The notes: generated by a model not told the origin, from the letters alone. A stretch of DNA of 64,000 nucleotides from Leptolinea sp964446955 (GCA_964446955.1 CAYUQJ010000005.1:62001-126000); one strand, 5' to 3'; shown: positions 1 to 8,845, counted from the stretch's first letter. Numbers and translations are program-made.

Positions 1-71
1 CCCAAGAAAAGGGTTCGAAAATCAAACACCACGTCCGGTATTCCGTGAATTTATTCAACAAGGAGAAAAAC

Positions 72-329
72 ATGAATCTATTAATTTACTTGATCGTTGC
101 TGCTGTCATCGGATGGGTTGCGACAGAAATTATGCGCGACCGGTCGAACCTGGTCATCAATATTGTCGTCGCAGTTGTGGGCGCCTTCCTGGGTGGTTAC
201 TTCCTCAGCCCCATCTTCGGGGTCGGAACAATTAACGACGCGATTACCATTCCGACCATGCTGGTCACTCTGCTGGGAGCCCTCATCCTGCTCGCGATCG
301 TCCACTTTTTCACACACAGACGCCGTTAA
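72..329 (+). CDS. GlsB/YeaQ/YmgE-type small membrane protein
   Basis: This is an 85-residue, almost wholly hydrophobic protein of the transglycosylase-associated (GlsB/YeaQ/YmgE) type, a family tied to envelope stress whose biochemistry is unsettled. Three membrane segments are visible: residues 2-20, then a Gly-rich helix with GAFLGGYFLSPIFG at about 38-51, and a C-terminal helix ending in HFFTHRRR. The GWVA and GxFLGG patterns are the usual family marks. An in-frame ATG lies 27 bases upstream, but AAGGAG at 60-65 sits well spaced before the ATG at 72, so that start is preferred. Two further small membrane genes follow on the same strand. Confidence 0.8.
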   Translation: MNLLIYLIVAAVIGWVATEIMRDRSNLVINIVVAVVGAFLGGYFLSPIFGVGTINDAITIPTMLVTLLGALILLAIVHFFTHRRR

Positions 330-495
330 GCCTGATCGTCATTGAATCTCCGGAATATCTGGCTGGATGCTGGCATCCCAGTATCAGAAGAAGCAAGCAC
401 CCAGCCAAAATTCCTGAAAAAAATTGAAACCAGAAACCAGGTTCTGTGAAGATATTGTGCTTCAAGAAATAAAAAATTAGAAAGCTGAGTGAAAT

Positions 496-909
496 ATGTC
501 AAGCGATATTAAAAGAACAAGTGTGACTACATCGAGACAAGAGCCAGAACGCGAACGCAGAATCTTTACATTCAAAATTACTCAACTGATCTGGCTGTTC
601 TTTGCGATCATCGAAGTAATGATTGCTCTCCGAATTGGCTTATTACTGATTGGTGCAAATCCAACCAACCCGATAGTAGCTTTCATTTATGGAGTGACCT
701 TCTTATTCTTGTTTCCCTTTACAGGATTAATCGGTTCACCAGTTGTCGGGAATATGGTTTTCGAACTCTCATCAGTATTTGCCATGTTCATTTTTGCCCT
801 GATCGCATGGGCCATTGAGAGAATTGTCTGGGTAGTCTTTTACCGCCCGCGCGGACAGGTTGTAGGTATCTCACAAACAACTGTTCGTGAGCAACATCAA
901 AACCCGTAA
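496..909 (+). CDS. YggT-like integral membrane protein
   Basis: A 137-residue protein with a polar N-terminus (residues 1-25, many Arg/Glu), then hydrophobic segments at about 28-52, 58-82 and 93-115, and a polar tail. The pattern LIWLFFAIIEVMIALRI followed by N-P-x-N resembles YggT-family proteins, small membrane proteins near cell-division and envelope genes in other bacteria. I infer an inner-membrane location and no enzymatic role. A small membrane ORF follows 19 bases downstream, suggesting co-transcription. Confidence 0.65.
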   Translation: MSSDIKRTSVTTSRQEPERERRIFTFKITQLIWLFFAIIEVMIALRIGLLLIGANPTNPIVAFIYGVTFLFLFPFTGLIGSPVVGNMVFELSSVFAMFIFALIAWAIERIVWVVFYRPRGQVVGISQTTVREQHQNP

Positions 910-928
910 AGAAAGAAGGTTATTCACA

Positions 929-1078
929 ATGCACATTACCAGGAACATTGGCTTTTTCATGCTGGGCATCTGGTTGATCCTAACCGGACTATCCGCTTTT
1001 GTATCCATGGGCGGACTGGGAGTTATCCTGGCACTTCTGGCCATCGCTGCAGGTATTTTCATTTTGCTTGGCCGTTGA
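929..1078 (+). CDS. Small hydrophobic protein, 49 residues
   Basis: A short ORF starting MHITRNIGFFMLGIW and ending in FILLGR, with two closely spaced hydrophobic stretches (about residues 5-22 and 27-48) that probably form a helical hairpin. The frame extends upstream into the previous gene, but AGAAGG at 914-919 is properly spaced for the ATG at 929. Function is unknown. Small proteins of this type accompany stress-response membrane operons, and the two preceding genes fit that setting. Confidence 0.55.
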   Translation: MHITRNIGFFMLGIWLILTGLSAFVSMGGLGVILALLAIAAGIFILLGR

Positions 1079-1121
1079 AGAAGTAATCTGGCATGGGGAT
1101 AGCAAACTTTTTCCAAATGGT

Positions 1122-1172
1122 CTCTACGGAATTAAGGAAATTTGAATAGCAGTAATCTTTTTTTCCGTAGAG
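1122..1172. repeat. Inverted repeat, 10-bp arms
   Basis: CTCTACGGAA at 1122-1131 is the exact reverse complement of TTCCGTAGAG at 1163-1172, separated by 31 bases. It lies in the gap between a small membrane gene and the diguanylate cyclase. The right arm is not followed by a T-run, so a simple terminator is unlikely. It may be a regulatory site or the trace of a small element. Confidence 0.35.
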
Positions 1173-1269
1173 GCCTCAAGTTATTCAAACCATAACTACT
1201 TTCTCTCGTAGAAAAGAATACAAAAGTAGACCGGGTGTATGAATTGCGGAACCAGACGGGAAGTTGATT

Positions 1270-2316
1270 ATGGATAATTCATATCAAATCCGACGGAAAC
1301 GGACAAAAACAACTCGACCTGTGATTTTTTCTACCTGGTCAAGCGGGGTTTTTAACGCTGGCAATCAGATCGTTGATCAAACGCTTATACCGGCTGACAA
1401 GTATCAATTATCTCTGCAAGAATCTGAAATTCGTTATCGCCGGTTGTTTGAAGCCGCCCAAGATGGAATATTGATATTAGATGCGAATACCGGATTGATT
1501 ACTGATGTAAATCCTTACCTGATCAAAATGCTCGGGTATTCTCAAGAAGAGTTGGTAACAAAGAAGCTATGGGAGGTTGGCGCATTTAAGGATGTGGAAG
1601 CCAATTTTTCCGCTTTCCGCGCTTTACAAAAAGAAGAATATATTAGATACGGAAATTTGCCGCTTCGCTCTAAAAATGGTCAATTGATTCAAGTTGAATT
1701 TGTCAGTAATGTTTACATAGTGGGAACAGAAAAAGTAATTCAGTGCAATATACGGAATATTACTGAACAAAAACAGGCTCAAGATGCCTTACTTAAAAGC
1801 GAGGCTACGTTACGCGAATTATCTGTGAGAGATCATTTAACAGGGTTATTTAACCGCAGATATCTTGAAGAAACACTTAAGCGGGAAATGTTGTGGGCAA
1901 AACGGAAAAATGTATTGCTTGGTGTAATTATGATCGATATTGATAAATTCAAGAATTCCAATGATACGTACGGGCACGCGGCTGGTGATTTTATTTTGAA
2001 AGAAGTAGGAAGAATTATTCTCGGTCAAATACGTGGAGAAGATGTACTTTCTCGTTATGGTGGTGATGAATTTGTCATCGTTCTTCCCGACATTACAAAA
2101 GGAGCCATTGTTCAACGAGCAGAACGTATTCGGGAAGAAGTTTTTCACCACAAATTTCGATTTCGACGAAAGAATATCAAAGGGTTATCCTTATCGATAG
2201 GAGTTGCCAGTTTTCCAAAAGATGGGAATACTATTGAAGCCTTATTACAATCCGTCGACAACGCACTATACCAGGCAAAACACAAAGGGCGGAATGGGGT
2301 TGTTGAGACAGACTAA
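1270..2316 (+). CDS. PAS-GGDEF diguanylate cyclase
   Basis: A predicted cytosolic c-di-GMP synthase of 348 residues. A PAS domain spans about 55-175 (YRRLFEAAQDGILILD, ending in the NITEQKQAQ linker), followed by a GGDEF domain from about 185, opening with DHLTGLFNRR. The catalytic motif is YGGDEF. An RxxD inhibitory site (RGED) sits exactly five residues upstream, so product feedback inhibition is expected. There is no membrane segment, so the PAS domain is the likely input; its ligand is unknown. A TTG six bases upstream could also start the gene, but GGGAAG at 1258-1263 favours the ATG. It stands alone, downstream of a roughly 190-base gap. Confidence 0.9.
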   Translation: MDNSYQIRRKRTKTTRPVIFSTWSSGVFNAGNQIVDQTLIPADKYQLSLQESEIRYRRLFEAAQDGILILDANTGLITDVNPYLIKMLGYSQEELVTKKLWEVGAFKDVEANFSAFRALQKEEYIRYGNLPLRSKNGQLIQVEFVSNVYIVGTEKVIQCNIRNITEQKQAQDALLKSEATLRELSVRDHLTGLFNRRYLEETLKREMLWAKRKNVLLGVIMIDIDKFKNSNDTYGHAAGDFILKEVGRIILGQIRGEDVLSRYGGDEFVIVLPDITKGAIVQRAERIREEVFHHKFRFRRKNIKGLSLSIGVASFPKDGNTIEALLQSVDNALYQAKHKGRNGVVETD

Positions 2317-2361
2317 TATTTTTGGATTAACAAACTCCTCTTTTATCTCAAATAATAAATG

Positions 2362-2396
2362 TGCCATCAGGTTACAAAGATTTGAACCTGATGGCA
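2362..2396. terminator. Hairpin between convergent genes
   Basis: TGCCATCAGGTT pairs perfectly with AACCTGATGGCA over 12 bp around an 11-base loop. It lies between the plus-strand diguanylate cyclase and the minus-strand permease. The minus-strand flank is T-rich but interrupted, so it is a plausible bidirectional terminator rather than a canonical one. Confidence 0.5.
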
Positions 2397-2433
2397 TGTT
2401 ACCAATTGTGGACCAGGAAATAGGGCCTTTATG

Positions 2434-3225
2434 TTAACTGGAAGCACTTGAATAACGGCTTAATCCGACACGAAACAACAAAGATCCAACCAAAAGCAAT
2501 ATAGCCGCCATAGTCAGGCTGGCTAGTAGCATCCAAGGGCTCAACGTCTCAGTCAGTGCTTCTGCCGGCACAGTTGTGATCATCCCGACGGGTACGATCC
2601 AGGTGAGCACCAGACGCAGCCAACCGGGATACATCCCCATCGGGTAACGCGCCATCTGGAACAGGCCGTCAAATATCCAGGTGAACAGGATTCCCGGACT
2701 CCAGAAAACCAACGCGGAAAAGATGAGCAGGATGGCATACAGGATAATCAACCCGGATGCGAGAGCAGCTATGAAGGAAATAACCTGCCAAATTGTTAAT
2801 TCCGCACGGAGGTTGACCACAGCCATAATGAAAACCGTTAAACCCAAAACGAGGTCGAACAATGAGTACAGCTTCCATTTGCGTAAGCTGACGAAAGCCT
2901 GTGTGTTCAAAGGACGGAGCAGTACAAAGTCAAATTTTCCGGCCCATATCTCACCATCCATTCCGGCCAGAGCATCCAAACCCGGTCCGATGAACAATCC
3001 CCGTAACGCTGTCACGATAAGATATACACCCAGCAGTGCCAGGGTGGAATTCAAATTCCAACCCCGTATCGTCTCTATCTGCCCATAAAGGACATAGATA
3101 CCGAGTACACCGGTAACAAGATTCAGTAATGAGGAAAACAAACTGATGAAAAAATTAGACCGGTAAGCCGCTTCCTCCTGAAAAGATACTTGAATAAAAC
3201 GGGGGATCAATTTCAATACACTCAT
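2434..3225 (-). CDS. ABC-2 type exporter permease, second subunit
   Basis: A 263-residue integral membrane protein starting MSVLKLIPRFIQVSFQ, with about six hydrophobic segments. It fits the uncharacterised ABC-2 permeases that occur as a pair beside one ATPase (COG3694/COG4587 type, ABC2_membrane_6). An upstream in-frame extension would run into the previous gene; GGAGG directly before the ATG at 3225 fixes the start, one base after the upstream gene's stop. It is the last gene of the ATPase-permease-permease operon. The cargo cannot be read from sequence, but the shared operator with a UvrA-like drug-resistance-type gene suggests export of a toxic, perhaps DNA-binding, compound. Confidence 0.85.
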   Translation of the reverse strand: MSVLKLIPRFIQVSFQEEAAYRSNFFISLFSSLLNLVTGVLGIYVLYGQIETIRGWNLNSTLALLGVYLIVTALRGLFIGPGLDALAGMDGEIWAGKFDFVLLRPLNTQAFVSLRKWKLYSLFDLVLGLTVFIMAVVNLRAELTIWQVISFIAALASGLIILYAILLIFSALVFWSPGILFTWIFDGLFQMARYPMGMYPGWLRLVLTWIVPVGMITTVPAEALTETLSPWMLLASLTMAAILLLVGSLLFRVGLSRYSSASS

Positions 3226-3226
3226 T

Positions 3227-4018
3227 TCAACCTCCAATTGCCGCATACCGCCGCACACCACGCCGCCAGATAATGATGGTAAGGAAGGCAGCAACCGCCA
3301 ACCATAAACATTGAACCGAAAAACCCAAAATTGCTTCACCACCTGAGAGATTTCCGGTCAGTATTTCCACCGGGAATGCCACCATATAACGAAATGGCAG
3401 AACCACGGCAGCTGCTTGCAGCATCCCCGGCAGCAACGCCACCGGAGCTACCTGCCCGGCCAACAGGAAGATGAGAGAATCTTGCAGCGTTAACAGAGCA
3501 TCAGCCCGTGAAGACCAAAACGCGAGCAACGCAATCCAATACCCCCACAGGAAACGCAGCGCCCATGCCAGCAATAACGCGACCAGAAATAAGCCACCCT
3601 TTTCCCACGTTACGGACAATTCCGGTTTCATAATAAACGCCAATCCGGTGAGGATCGGCAGATCAAATACCAGGTAAACAATCTTGCCTGCCACTTCGGA
3701 AGCCAGTGCGTCATACACCGGAGCAATCGGCCGCAACAGAATGTGATTGATCTGTCCGTAACGGATCAGATCACCCACCGTCCAATTCACCTGGGCGTAA
3801 GTGATCTGGTTGACCAGAATTAGCACCAGATAATACGCCACAAATCCGCCGCGGGTATATCCGCCAAGGCTGCCATCACCGGCCGCGGTCGACCAGACCA
3901 TTAGATAGATCAGTGGAGGTATCATCCATCCAAAAGCGAGAACGAAAAAGAAACTGCGGTACTGCATCCACGAAAGCCACAGACCACGTATCAATGCCAG
4001 GCCGCCGCGCGGATTCAC
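3227..4018 (-). CDS. ABC-2 type exporter permease, first subunit
   Basis: A 263-residue membrane protein with hydrophobic segments near 20-45, 57-80, 105-130, 140-165, 175-200 and 230-252. It has the short cytoplasmic N-terminus typical of the paired ABC-2 permeases encoded with a COG4586-type ATPase. The start is GTG at 4018, overlapping the ATPase stop codon by four bases (GTGA), which implies translational coupling. It probably forms a heterodimeric channel with the protein encoded at 2434-3225. Confidence 0.85.
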   Translation of the reverse strand: MNPRGGLALIRGLWLSWMQYRSFFFVLAFGWMIPPLIYLMVWSTAAGDGSLGGYTRGGFVAYYLVLILVNQITYAQVNWTVGDLIRYGQINHILLRPIAPVYDALASEVAGKIVYLVFDLPILTGLAFIMKPELSVTWEKGGLFLVALLLAWALRFLWGYWIALLAFWSSRADALLTLQDSLIFLLAGQVAPVALLPGMLQAAAVVLPFRYMVAFPVEILTGNLSGGEAILGFSVQCLWLAVAAFLTIIIWRRGVRRYAAIGG

Positions 4019-5007
4019 AGAACACCTCCGTTATATATTCGGTCGATAACAGCTTCAATTGGGGGATCTTCCACTGTCAGATCCGCTACCGGAACGGTCT
4101 GCAACAACTGCGCGGTGATGGATGGGGCGTCAGCGCGCGGTACACGTACAGATAAACCCAATCCGTCCGATTCTGTAACCTCAGCTCCCACAGGCAGATT
4201 TAATGCTTCCACCGGGCGCTCCTCCAACATTGTCAGGCGCACCAACTTGAACGGCGAGAGCTCGCGGGCTAATAAGTTCAAGGCACCGTCGAACATCAGG
4301 CTCCCGTTGTGGATCAGGATCACCCGGTCGCACAATGCCGTGACATCAGCCATGTAATGACTGGTGAGGATGACCGTTACCCCGCTCTGTTTGTTGTAAT
4401 CAGCCAGGAATTGTCGCAACCGCAATTGCATGGAAACATCAAGACCCAATGTTGGTTCATCCAAAAAGAGCACGGATGGCCGGTACAACAAACTTGCTGC
4501 CAGTTCACATTTCATGCGTTCACCCAGTGATAGATTCCGCACCGGTTTAGTTAACAGCTCTTGCATATCCAACAAAACGATGATCTCATCGAGCGTCTTC
4601 CTGAACTCAACCGGAGGAACGCTGTAAATCTCGCTTAATACGCGGAAGCTGTCCATCGGCGGAATATCCCATAGCATCTGGCTTTTGTTCCCCATCACAA
4701 TAGAGATCCGCCTAAGGTAATCCGCTTCTCTTTTCCAGGGTTGGAAACCCAAAACACTGATCTCTCCCGATGTCGGGTGGATGAGTCCAGACAGCATTTT
4801 CAGGGTTGTTGTTTTTCCCGCCCCGTTCGGTCCGATGAACCCAACCATTTCACCGGCAGATACGTCAAAGCTTATATCTTTCACCGCCGGGATATCATCA
4901 TAAGTCGGGCGTGCCAGGCTGCGGATGGATGCCCCCAGTCCTTCGGGTCGTACGGGGACATGATACGTTTTGCTCAGGTTTTTTACCTGAATGGGGAAAT
5001 TGCTCAT
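4015..5007 (-). CDS. ABC transporter ATP-binding protein (COG4586-like)
   Basis: A 330-residue ATPase that energises the two permeases encoded after it. It shows Walker A GPNGAGKTT, a signature written LSLGERMKCELA, Walker B VLFLDEPTLGLD and the switch histidine in LTSHYM. The signature is LSLGE, as in COG4586-type subunits, rather than LSGGQ. The C-terminal 90 residues form the extra domain usual in this group. The ATG at 5007 with AAGGAG before it is preferred to an upstream in-frame ATG at 5058, because the latter would lie beyond the operator-like dyad at 5044-5069. Confidence 0.92.
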   Translation of the reverse strand: MSNFPIQVKNLSKTYHVPVRPEGLGASIRSLARPTYDDIPAVKDISFDVSAGEMVGFIGPNGAGKTTTLKMLSGLIHPTSGEISVLGFQPWKREADYLRRISIVMGNKSQMLWDIPPMDSFRVLSEIYSVPPVEFRKTLDEIIVLLDMQELLTKPVRNLSLGERMKCELAASLLYRPSVLFLDEPTLGLDVSMQLRLRQFLADYNKQSGVTVILTSHYMADVTALCDRVILIHNGSLMFDGALNLLARELSPFKLVRLTMLEERPVEALNLPVGAEVTESDGLGLSVRVPRADAPSITAQLLQTVPVADLTVEDPPIEAVIDRIYNGGVL

Positions 5008-5043
5008 TTCTTCTCCTTGAAGTTGGTTTCTATCCCAGTTTAC

Positions 5044-5069
5044 AACTCTGGTGTGCAATGGGAGGGTTT
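5044..5069 (-). promoter_or_regulatory. Operator-like dyad before the ABC exporter operon
   Basis: On the minus strand the site reads AAACCCT, 13 bases, then AGAGTT, ending 37 bases before the ATPase start. It matches the dyad before the UvrA-like gene (7835-7860) at 23 of 26 positions. TAAACT, a possible -10 element, follows at the same offset as TAGAAT does at the other site. I infer a binding site for the MerR-like regulator encoded at 7863-8657. Confidence 0.65.
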
Positions 5070-5090
5070 AAGAAAGGGTTACCAACCGTG

Positions 5091-5129
5091 AAAAAAAACA
5101 CCCCCAATTTCAGGAAAGAATTGGGGGTG
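5091..5129 (-). terminator. Rho-independent terminator of the UvrA-like gene
   Basis: An 11-bp perfect stem (5099-5109 with 5119-5129) and nine-base loop are followed on the minus strand by eight T residues (5098-5091). It lies about 125 bases past the stop of the UvrA-like gene and separates it from the exporter promoter, so the two units are transcribed separately. Confidence 0.85.
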
Positions 5130-5253
5130 GTGACAAACATGGAAAAACCTCAAATTAATCTGCAAAGCTGTTCGTATCCACTGGATATACATTCTCGAAT
5201 CATTCATTACCAATTCTTCAATAATGCAGAACCGGTCTGATAGTTTTGTTGTA

Positions 5254-7791
5254 TCACTTCAGGAGATTTCGCAAATACTGACCGGTGTATGATCCATCCA
5301 CTTTGGAAACATCCTCCGGCGATCCTTCCGCAATTATCCGCCCGCCCGATTCACCACCTTCCGGACCCATATCGATCACCCAGTCGGCAGCTTTTACCAG
5401 GTCCAGGTTATGTTCAACAACCAGTACCGAATTTCCGGCATCCACCAATCGTTGCAAAACCACAAGCAGCCGGCCCGTATCATCCGGGTGCAAACCCGTG
5501 GTCGGTTCATCCAACAGGTAGAGTGTCCTTCCCGTCGCTTTTCGCCCCAGTTCCTTCGCCAGTTTAACCCGCTGTGCTTCCCCGCCGGAAAGCGTTGTGG
5601 CTGGTTGACCTAATTGCAGATACCCCAGTCCCACATCAGCCATCACCTTCAAACGCGATGCCGCCGCGGGAACATTTATGAATACTTCCAAAGCCTCTTC
5701 CACAGTCATATCAAGAATCTGCGAGATATCAAACCCCCTGTACTTTACGGCAAGCGTTTCGCGCGTGAACCGCCGTCCATGACAGACCGGACACCGCACT
5801 TCAACGTCGGGCAGGAAGTGCATTTTCACTGTCAAAACACCCGTTCCTTCACAACGTTCGCAGCGGCCGCCGGGTACATTGAACGAAAAATGTCGGGGAG
5901 AGAATTTTCGCCGCCGTGCTTCTTCCATGGAAGCGAACGCCTCACGGATGGCCGTAAACGCATCCGAGTATGTGGCTGCGTTGGAACGCGGTATCCGCCC
6001 GATATGCTCCTGATCAATAGTAATCACTTTATCGATCTGGTCAATGCCATCGATTTGGTCATACTTTCCAGGTTCAATATGTATGTTTGTCAGTTTCTTT
6101 CGTAACGCCTTATCTAGAACATCGAATACCAAAGATGACTTTCCCGAACCGGATACACCGGTAACCGCGACCAGCATCCGTAATGGAATTGCTACCGTGA
6201 CATTTTTCAGATTATGCTCATGGGCATTGTGAATGATCAATTCACGGTTGGTGTATGACCGCCGGCGGCGGGGAACAGCCACGTTCATCTCTCCCGAAAG
6301 GTATTTTCCGGTTATGGAAGCGGGATTTCTCATGACTTCTTCCGGAGAACCAGCCGCCACGATCTCTCCGCCATGTTTCCCGGCGCCCGGACCTATATCG
6401 ATCAGATAATCAGCCGCGTGCATCACTTCAATATCATGCTCGATTACCAGAACCGTATTGCCCAGATCACGCAACCGCCGCAATACACGGATCAGACTCT
6501 GTGTGTCCCGCTGGTGCAAACCGATCGTCGGCTCATCCAAGACATAGAGTACCCCGGTTAATCCTGAGCCCAGCAAGGAAGCCAGCCGCAATCGCTGTGC
6601 TTCACCGGCTGATAACGAAGGCGATGAGCGTTCAAGAGTGAGGTAACCGACACCCACGTCAAGCAACCGGTTGATCCGATCATCCAGATCGGTTAGGATC
6701 GATCCCGCGATCAAGTTTTCCTGTGCCGAAAAAAATGGCGGCAGAGATTTTAACCAAGTATAAAGCTCATTCAATGGTAACCGCGCGACATCGACGATCG
6801 TATTACCATTTACGGTTACCGCGCGGCTCTCAGGCCGCAACCGGGTTCCGCCGCAATCAGGGCAGGTTTGAACAGCAAAGTAAGGTTCCAATTTCGCCCG
6901 ATAGGATTCATTCGTGGCATGTTCATCATATCGTCGAAGCAGATTGGTTACGACCCCCTCAAAGTTTCCCTGTGCGTTTGTTTTTGGAGGTTTTTTGTTT
7001 GGGAAATGCCGGTTGAATTGCGGACTCTGGGTTCCATAAAGGATAAGGTCCCTTTGTTCTTCGGTAAATTCCTTGATTGGCTTATTAATATTCAAGTCCA
7101 GCCCATAATACAGACTGGCGTTCTGTAGGATCTGGGTATAGTAATTTATATGAAATTCATCCCACCAGGTAATACCATTTTCGGGGATGCTTTTTTCCTC
7201 ATCCAGCATACGAGAGACAACAACCTGACGAACGACACCCAGCCCGGTACAGGTTGGACAGGCACCCGCCGGTTTATTAAATGAGAAATTTGCCATTCCC
7301 ATCTCCAGTATGGGCGTACCACAATACGGACAGGGAAACGTGTCCTCAGGATTCACTAATTTCGATTCATCGGCATCATCCGGCAGTTCATCTTCCGCAA
7401 ATTCATAGATTGGCGGCGGAACGTCCTTCCCACATGACGGGCAAGGTCGGTGTCCAACACGGGCAAAAAGAACACGTAAATACGTGAAAATTTCCGTTAC
7501 GGTTCCTACCGTTGAACGCGGACTATGATTGGTTAGATGCTGATCTACGCTGATGGATGGAGACAACCCGGTGATCGTCATACCCTGTGGTTTGGTTAAC
7601 CCATCGGTGACCATCCCAAGCGACTCCATGTACTGGCGCATTCCTTCTTTATTCAGAATGTCAAAACCCAGGGTAGATTTGCCAGAACCTGAAAGACCGG
7701 TAAGTACAACCAGTTTATTCTTTGGAATGCTCAGACTAATGTTCTTCAGGTTGTGCAGGCGGGCATTTTTTATCGTGATCGTTTCGTTCAT
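5254..7791 (-). CDS. UvrA-like tandem ABC ATPase, short (UvrA2/DrrC) type
   Basis: An 845-residue protein with the UvrA layout: two ABC modules with Walker A GLSGSGKST near residue 32 and GVSGSGKSS near 545, LSAGEAQRLRL and LSGGEAQRVKL signatures, LDEPT Walker B motifs, and several CxxC zinc motifs. It is about 100 residues shorter than housekeeping UvrA and passes quickly from the first ATPase segment to a zinc module, fitting the class that lacks the UvrB-binding insertion and includes the daunorubicin-resistance protein DrrC. I infer binding or clearing of drug-modified DNA rather than normal excision repair. The flanking two-HTH regulator and the operator shared with an ABC exporter support a resistance role. 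Confidence 0.88.
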   Translation of the reverse strand: MNETITIKNARLHNLKNISLSIPKNKLVVLTGLSGSGKSTLGFDILNKEGMRQYMESLGMVTDGLTKPQGMTITGLSPSISVDQHLTNHSPRSTVGTVTEIFTYLRVLFARVGHRPCPSCGKDVPPPIYEFAEDELPDDADESKLVNPEDTFPCPYCGTPILEMGMANFSFNKPAGACPTCTGLGVVRQVVVSRMLDEEKSIPENGITWWDEFHINYYTQILQNASLYYGLDLNINKPIKEFTEEQRDLILYGTQSPQFNRHFPNKKPPKTNAQGNFEGVVTNLLRRYDEHATNESYRAKLEPYFAVQTCPDCGGTRLRPESRAVTVNGNTIVDVARLPLNELYTWLKSLPPFFSAQENLIAGSILTDLDDRINRLLDVGVGYLTLERSSPSLSAGEAQRLRLASLLGSGLTGVLYVLDEPTIGLHQRDTQSLIRVLRRLRDLGNTVLVIEHDIEVMHAADYLIDIGPGAGKHGGEIVAAGSPEEVMRNPASITGKYLSGEMNVAVPRRRRSYTNRELIIHNAHEHNLKNVTVAIPLRMLVAVTGVSGSGKSSLVFDVLDKALRKKLTNIHIEPGKYDQIDGIDQIDKVITIDQEHIGRIPRSNAATYSDAFTAIREAFASMEEARRRKFSPRHFSFNVPGGRCERCEGTGVLTVKMHFLPDVEVRCPVCHGRRFTRETLAVKYRGFDISQILDMTVEEALEVFINVPAAASRLKVMADVGLGYLQLGQPATTLSGGEAQRVKLAKELGRKATGRTLYLLDEPTTGLHPDDTGRLLVVLQRLVDAGNSVLVVEHNLDLVKAADWVIDMGPEGGESGGRIIAEGSPEDVSKVDGSYTGQYLRNLLK

Positions 7792-7834
7792 TCAAACTCC
7801 CGTTGAGATAATGTTATGTACTATCTCATTCTAA

Positions 7835-7860
7835 AACCCTGGTGCGCAACGGGAGGGTTT
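7835..7860 (-). promoter_or_regulatory. Operator-like dyad before the UvrA-like gene
   Basis: Minus strand: AAACCCT, 13 bases, AGGGTT; with the next two bases the arms form a perfect AAACCCT/AGGGTTT inverted repeat. It lies directly after the stop codon of the MerR-like gene and 44 bases before the UvrA-like start. TAGAAT at 7833-7828 is a possible -10. No convincing -35 hexamer was identified. Confidence 0.7.
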
Positions 7861-7862
7861 GA

Positions 7863-8657
7863 TCAACGCCGGACCGCCGCCCGATCATCAATAATCGATT
7901 GAATCAGATCAATGATTTTTCTGGCTCGTTTTTCTTCAAAATCCAGCGTCGAAAGCCATTGGTCAGATGCCATATAAACGTCCTCATCCGGATGCGGGGT
8001 ATCCAGCGCATATCTCAGATTACGGGTATCACCGCGATCAAGCTGCAATAGCATGCGTAGAATAGACATTAAACTGTACCCGGCACTAACAAGCATTCGG
8101 ATCACACGTAAACGACTGATCTCCCGTGGACCGTATTGCCTGTATGTATTTCGCTCTAATCGTGGTACGTCCAGCAATCCATTCCTTTCCCAATTCCGAA
8201 GGACATCCTGACTTACCCCTAATAACTTCGCAGTCTCGCCTATACGAAGCAATCGTTCAGTTGTATCCGCTCCACTTCCCATTGCCCATCGTTCCAACAG
8301 ATCGACAGCCGCGTTCGCCTGCGCCTGTTCCGCTTTTACAACCGCCAGATGCCGGTACGCCTGTTCCATCGCACCGCCCCAATCATCCTTTACCGCGCTC
8401 TGAATGATCAATTGGCCAGACCGGTGTATTGACCGGCCGGGATACCCGCCTTCTATCACAAGCCGTACCAGTCGGAGGCAATCCAGGTGACGGCGTGTGA
8501 ACCGACGGTATCCATTCGGTGCACGTTCCACCGGTGGTAGCAGCTTCCACTCCACATACCTTCTGACGGTATTCTCATGAATACCAACAGCCCGTGCCAG
8601 ATCGGAAGTTTTCAGGAATTGTTGAAGATATGCTGATTTTGTTTTTCGATTCGACAT
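7863..8657 (-). CDS. MerR-like regulator with two winged-helix domains
   Basis: A 264-residue predicted transcription factor carrying two MerR-type DNA-binding regions. The first is at about 13-75 (KTSDLARAVGIHENTVRRY, then a wing with NGYRRFTRRHLD). The second is at about 136-200 (RIGETAKLLGVSQDVLRNWE, then RQYGPREISRLRVI). Most MerR proteins have one such domain and dimerise; here the pair could bind a dyad within one chain. The C-terminal 50 residues are helical, with no Cys-rich metal site. The stop codon lies three bases from the operator of the UvrA-like gene. I infer that it controls that gene and the exporter. Confidence 0.85.
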   Translation of the reverse strand: MSNRKTKSAYLQQFLKTSDLARAVGIHENTVRRYVEWKLLPPVERAPNGYRRFTRRHLDCLRLVRLVIEGGYPGRSIHRSGQLIIQSAVKDDWGGAMEQAYRHLAVVKAEQAQANAAVDLLERWAMGSGADTTERLLRIGETAKLLGVSQDVLRNWERNGLLDVPRLERNTYRQYGPREISRLRVIRMLVSAGYSLMSILRMLLQLDRGDTRNLRYALDTPHPDEDVYMASDQWLSTLDFEEKRARKIIDLIQSIIDDRAAVRR

Positions 8658-8755
8658 TACTGGTTACCGTTTAACCTTGAAAGTCCTTTTTTTGACACCT
8701 GGATTTTCAGTCATTCTGTATGGTTAATTACATAGAGAACAGATGATACAGAAAA

Positions 8756-8784
8756 TGGACACTGGAAATCCCAATCCATATAAT
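8756..8784 (+). promoter_or_regulatory. Sigma-70-type promoter for the small anchored protein
   Basis: TGGACA (8756-8761) and a perfect TATAAT (8779-8784) are separated by 17 bases. The gene start follows 61 bases later with its own AAGGAG. Confidence 0.6.
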
Positions 8785-8845
8785 ACTCAAAAAGAATAAT
8801 TGCCACATTTAATCCGTGGTTATTCTGGTTTTTTTAAGGAGTGCT

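Noticed and set aside
11..40. GGTTCGAAAATC at the window start as the T-arm of a tRNA
   Set aside because: No matching stem or acceptor could be found around it.
5254..7791. Housekeeping uvrA
   Set aside because: About 100 residues too short, with no UvrB-binding insertion, and set in a regulator/exporter context; treated as a UvrA2/DrrC-type protein.
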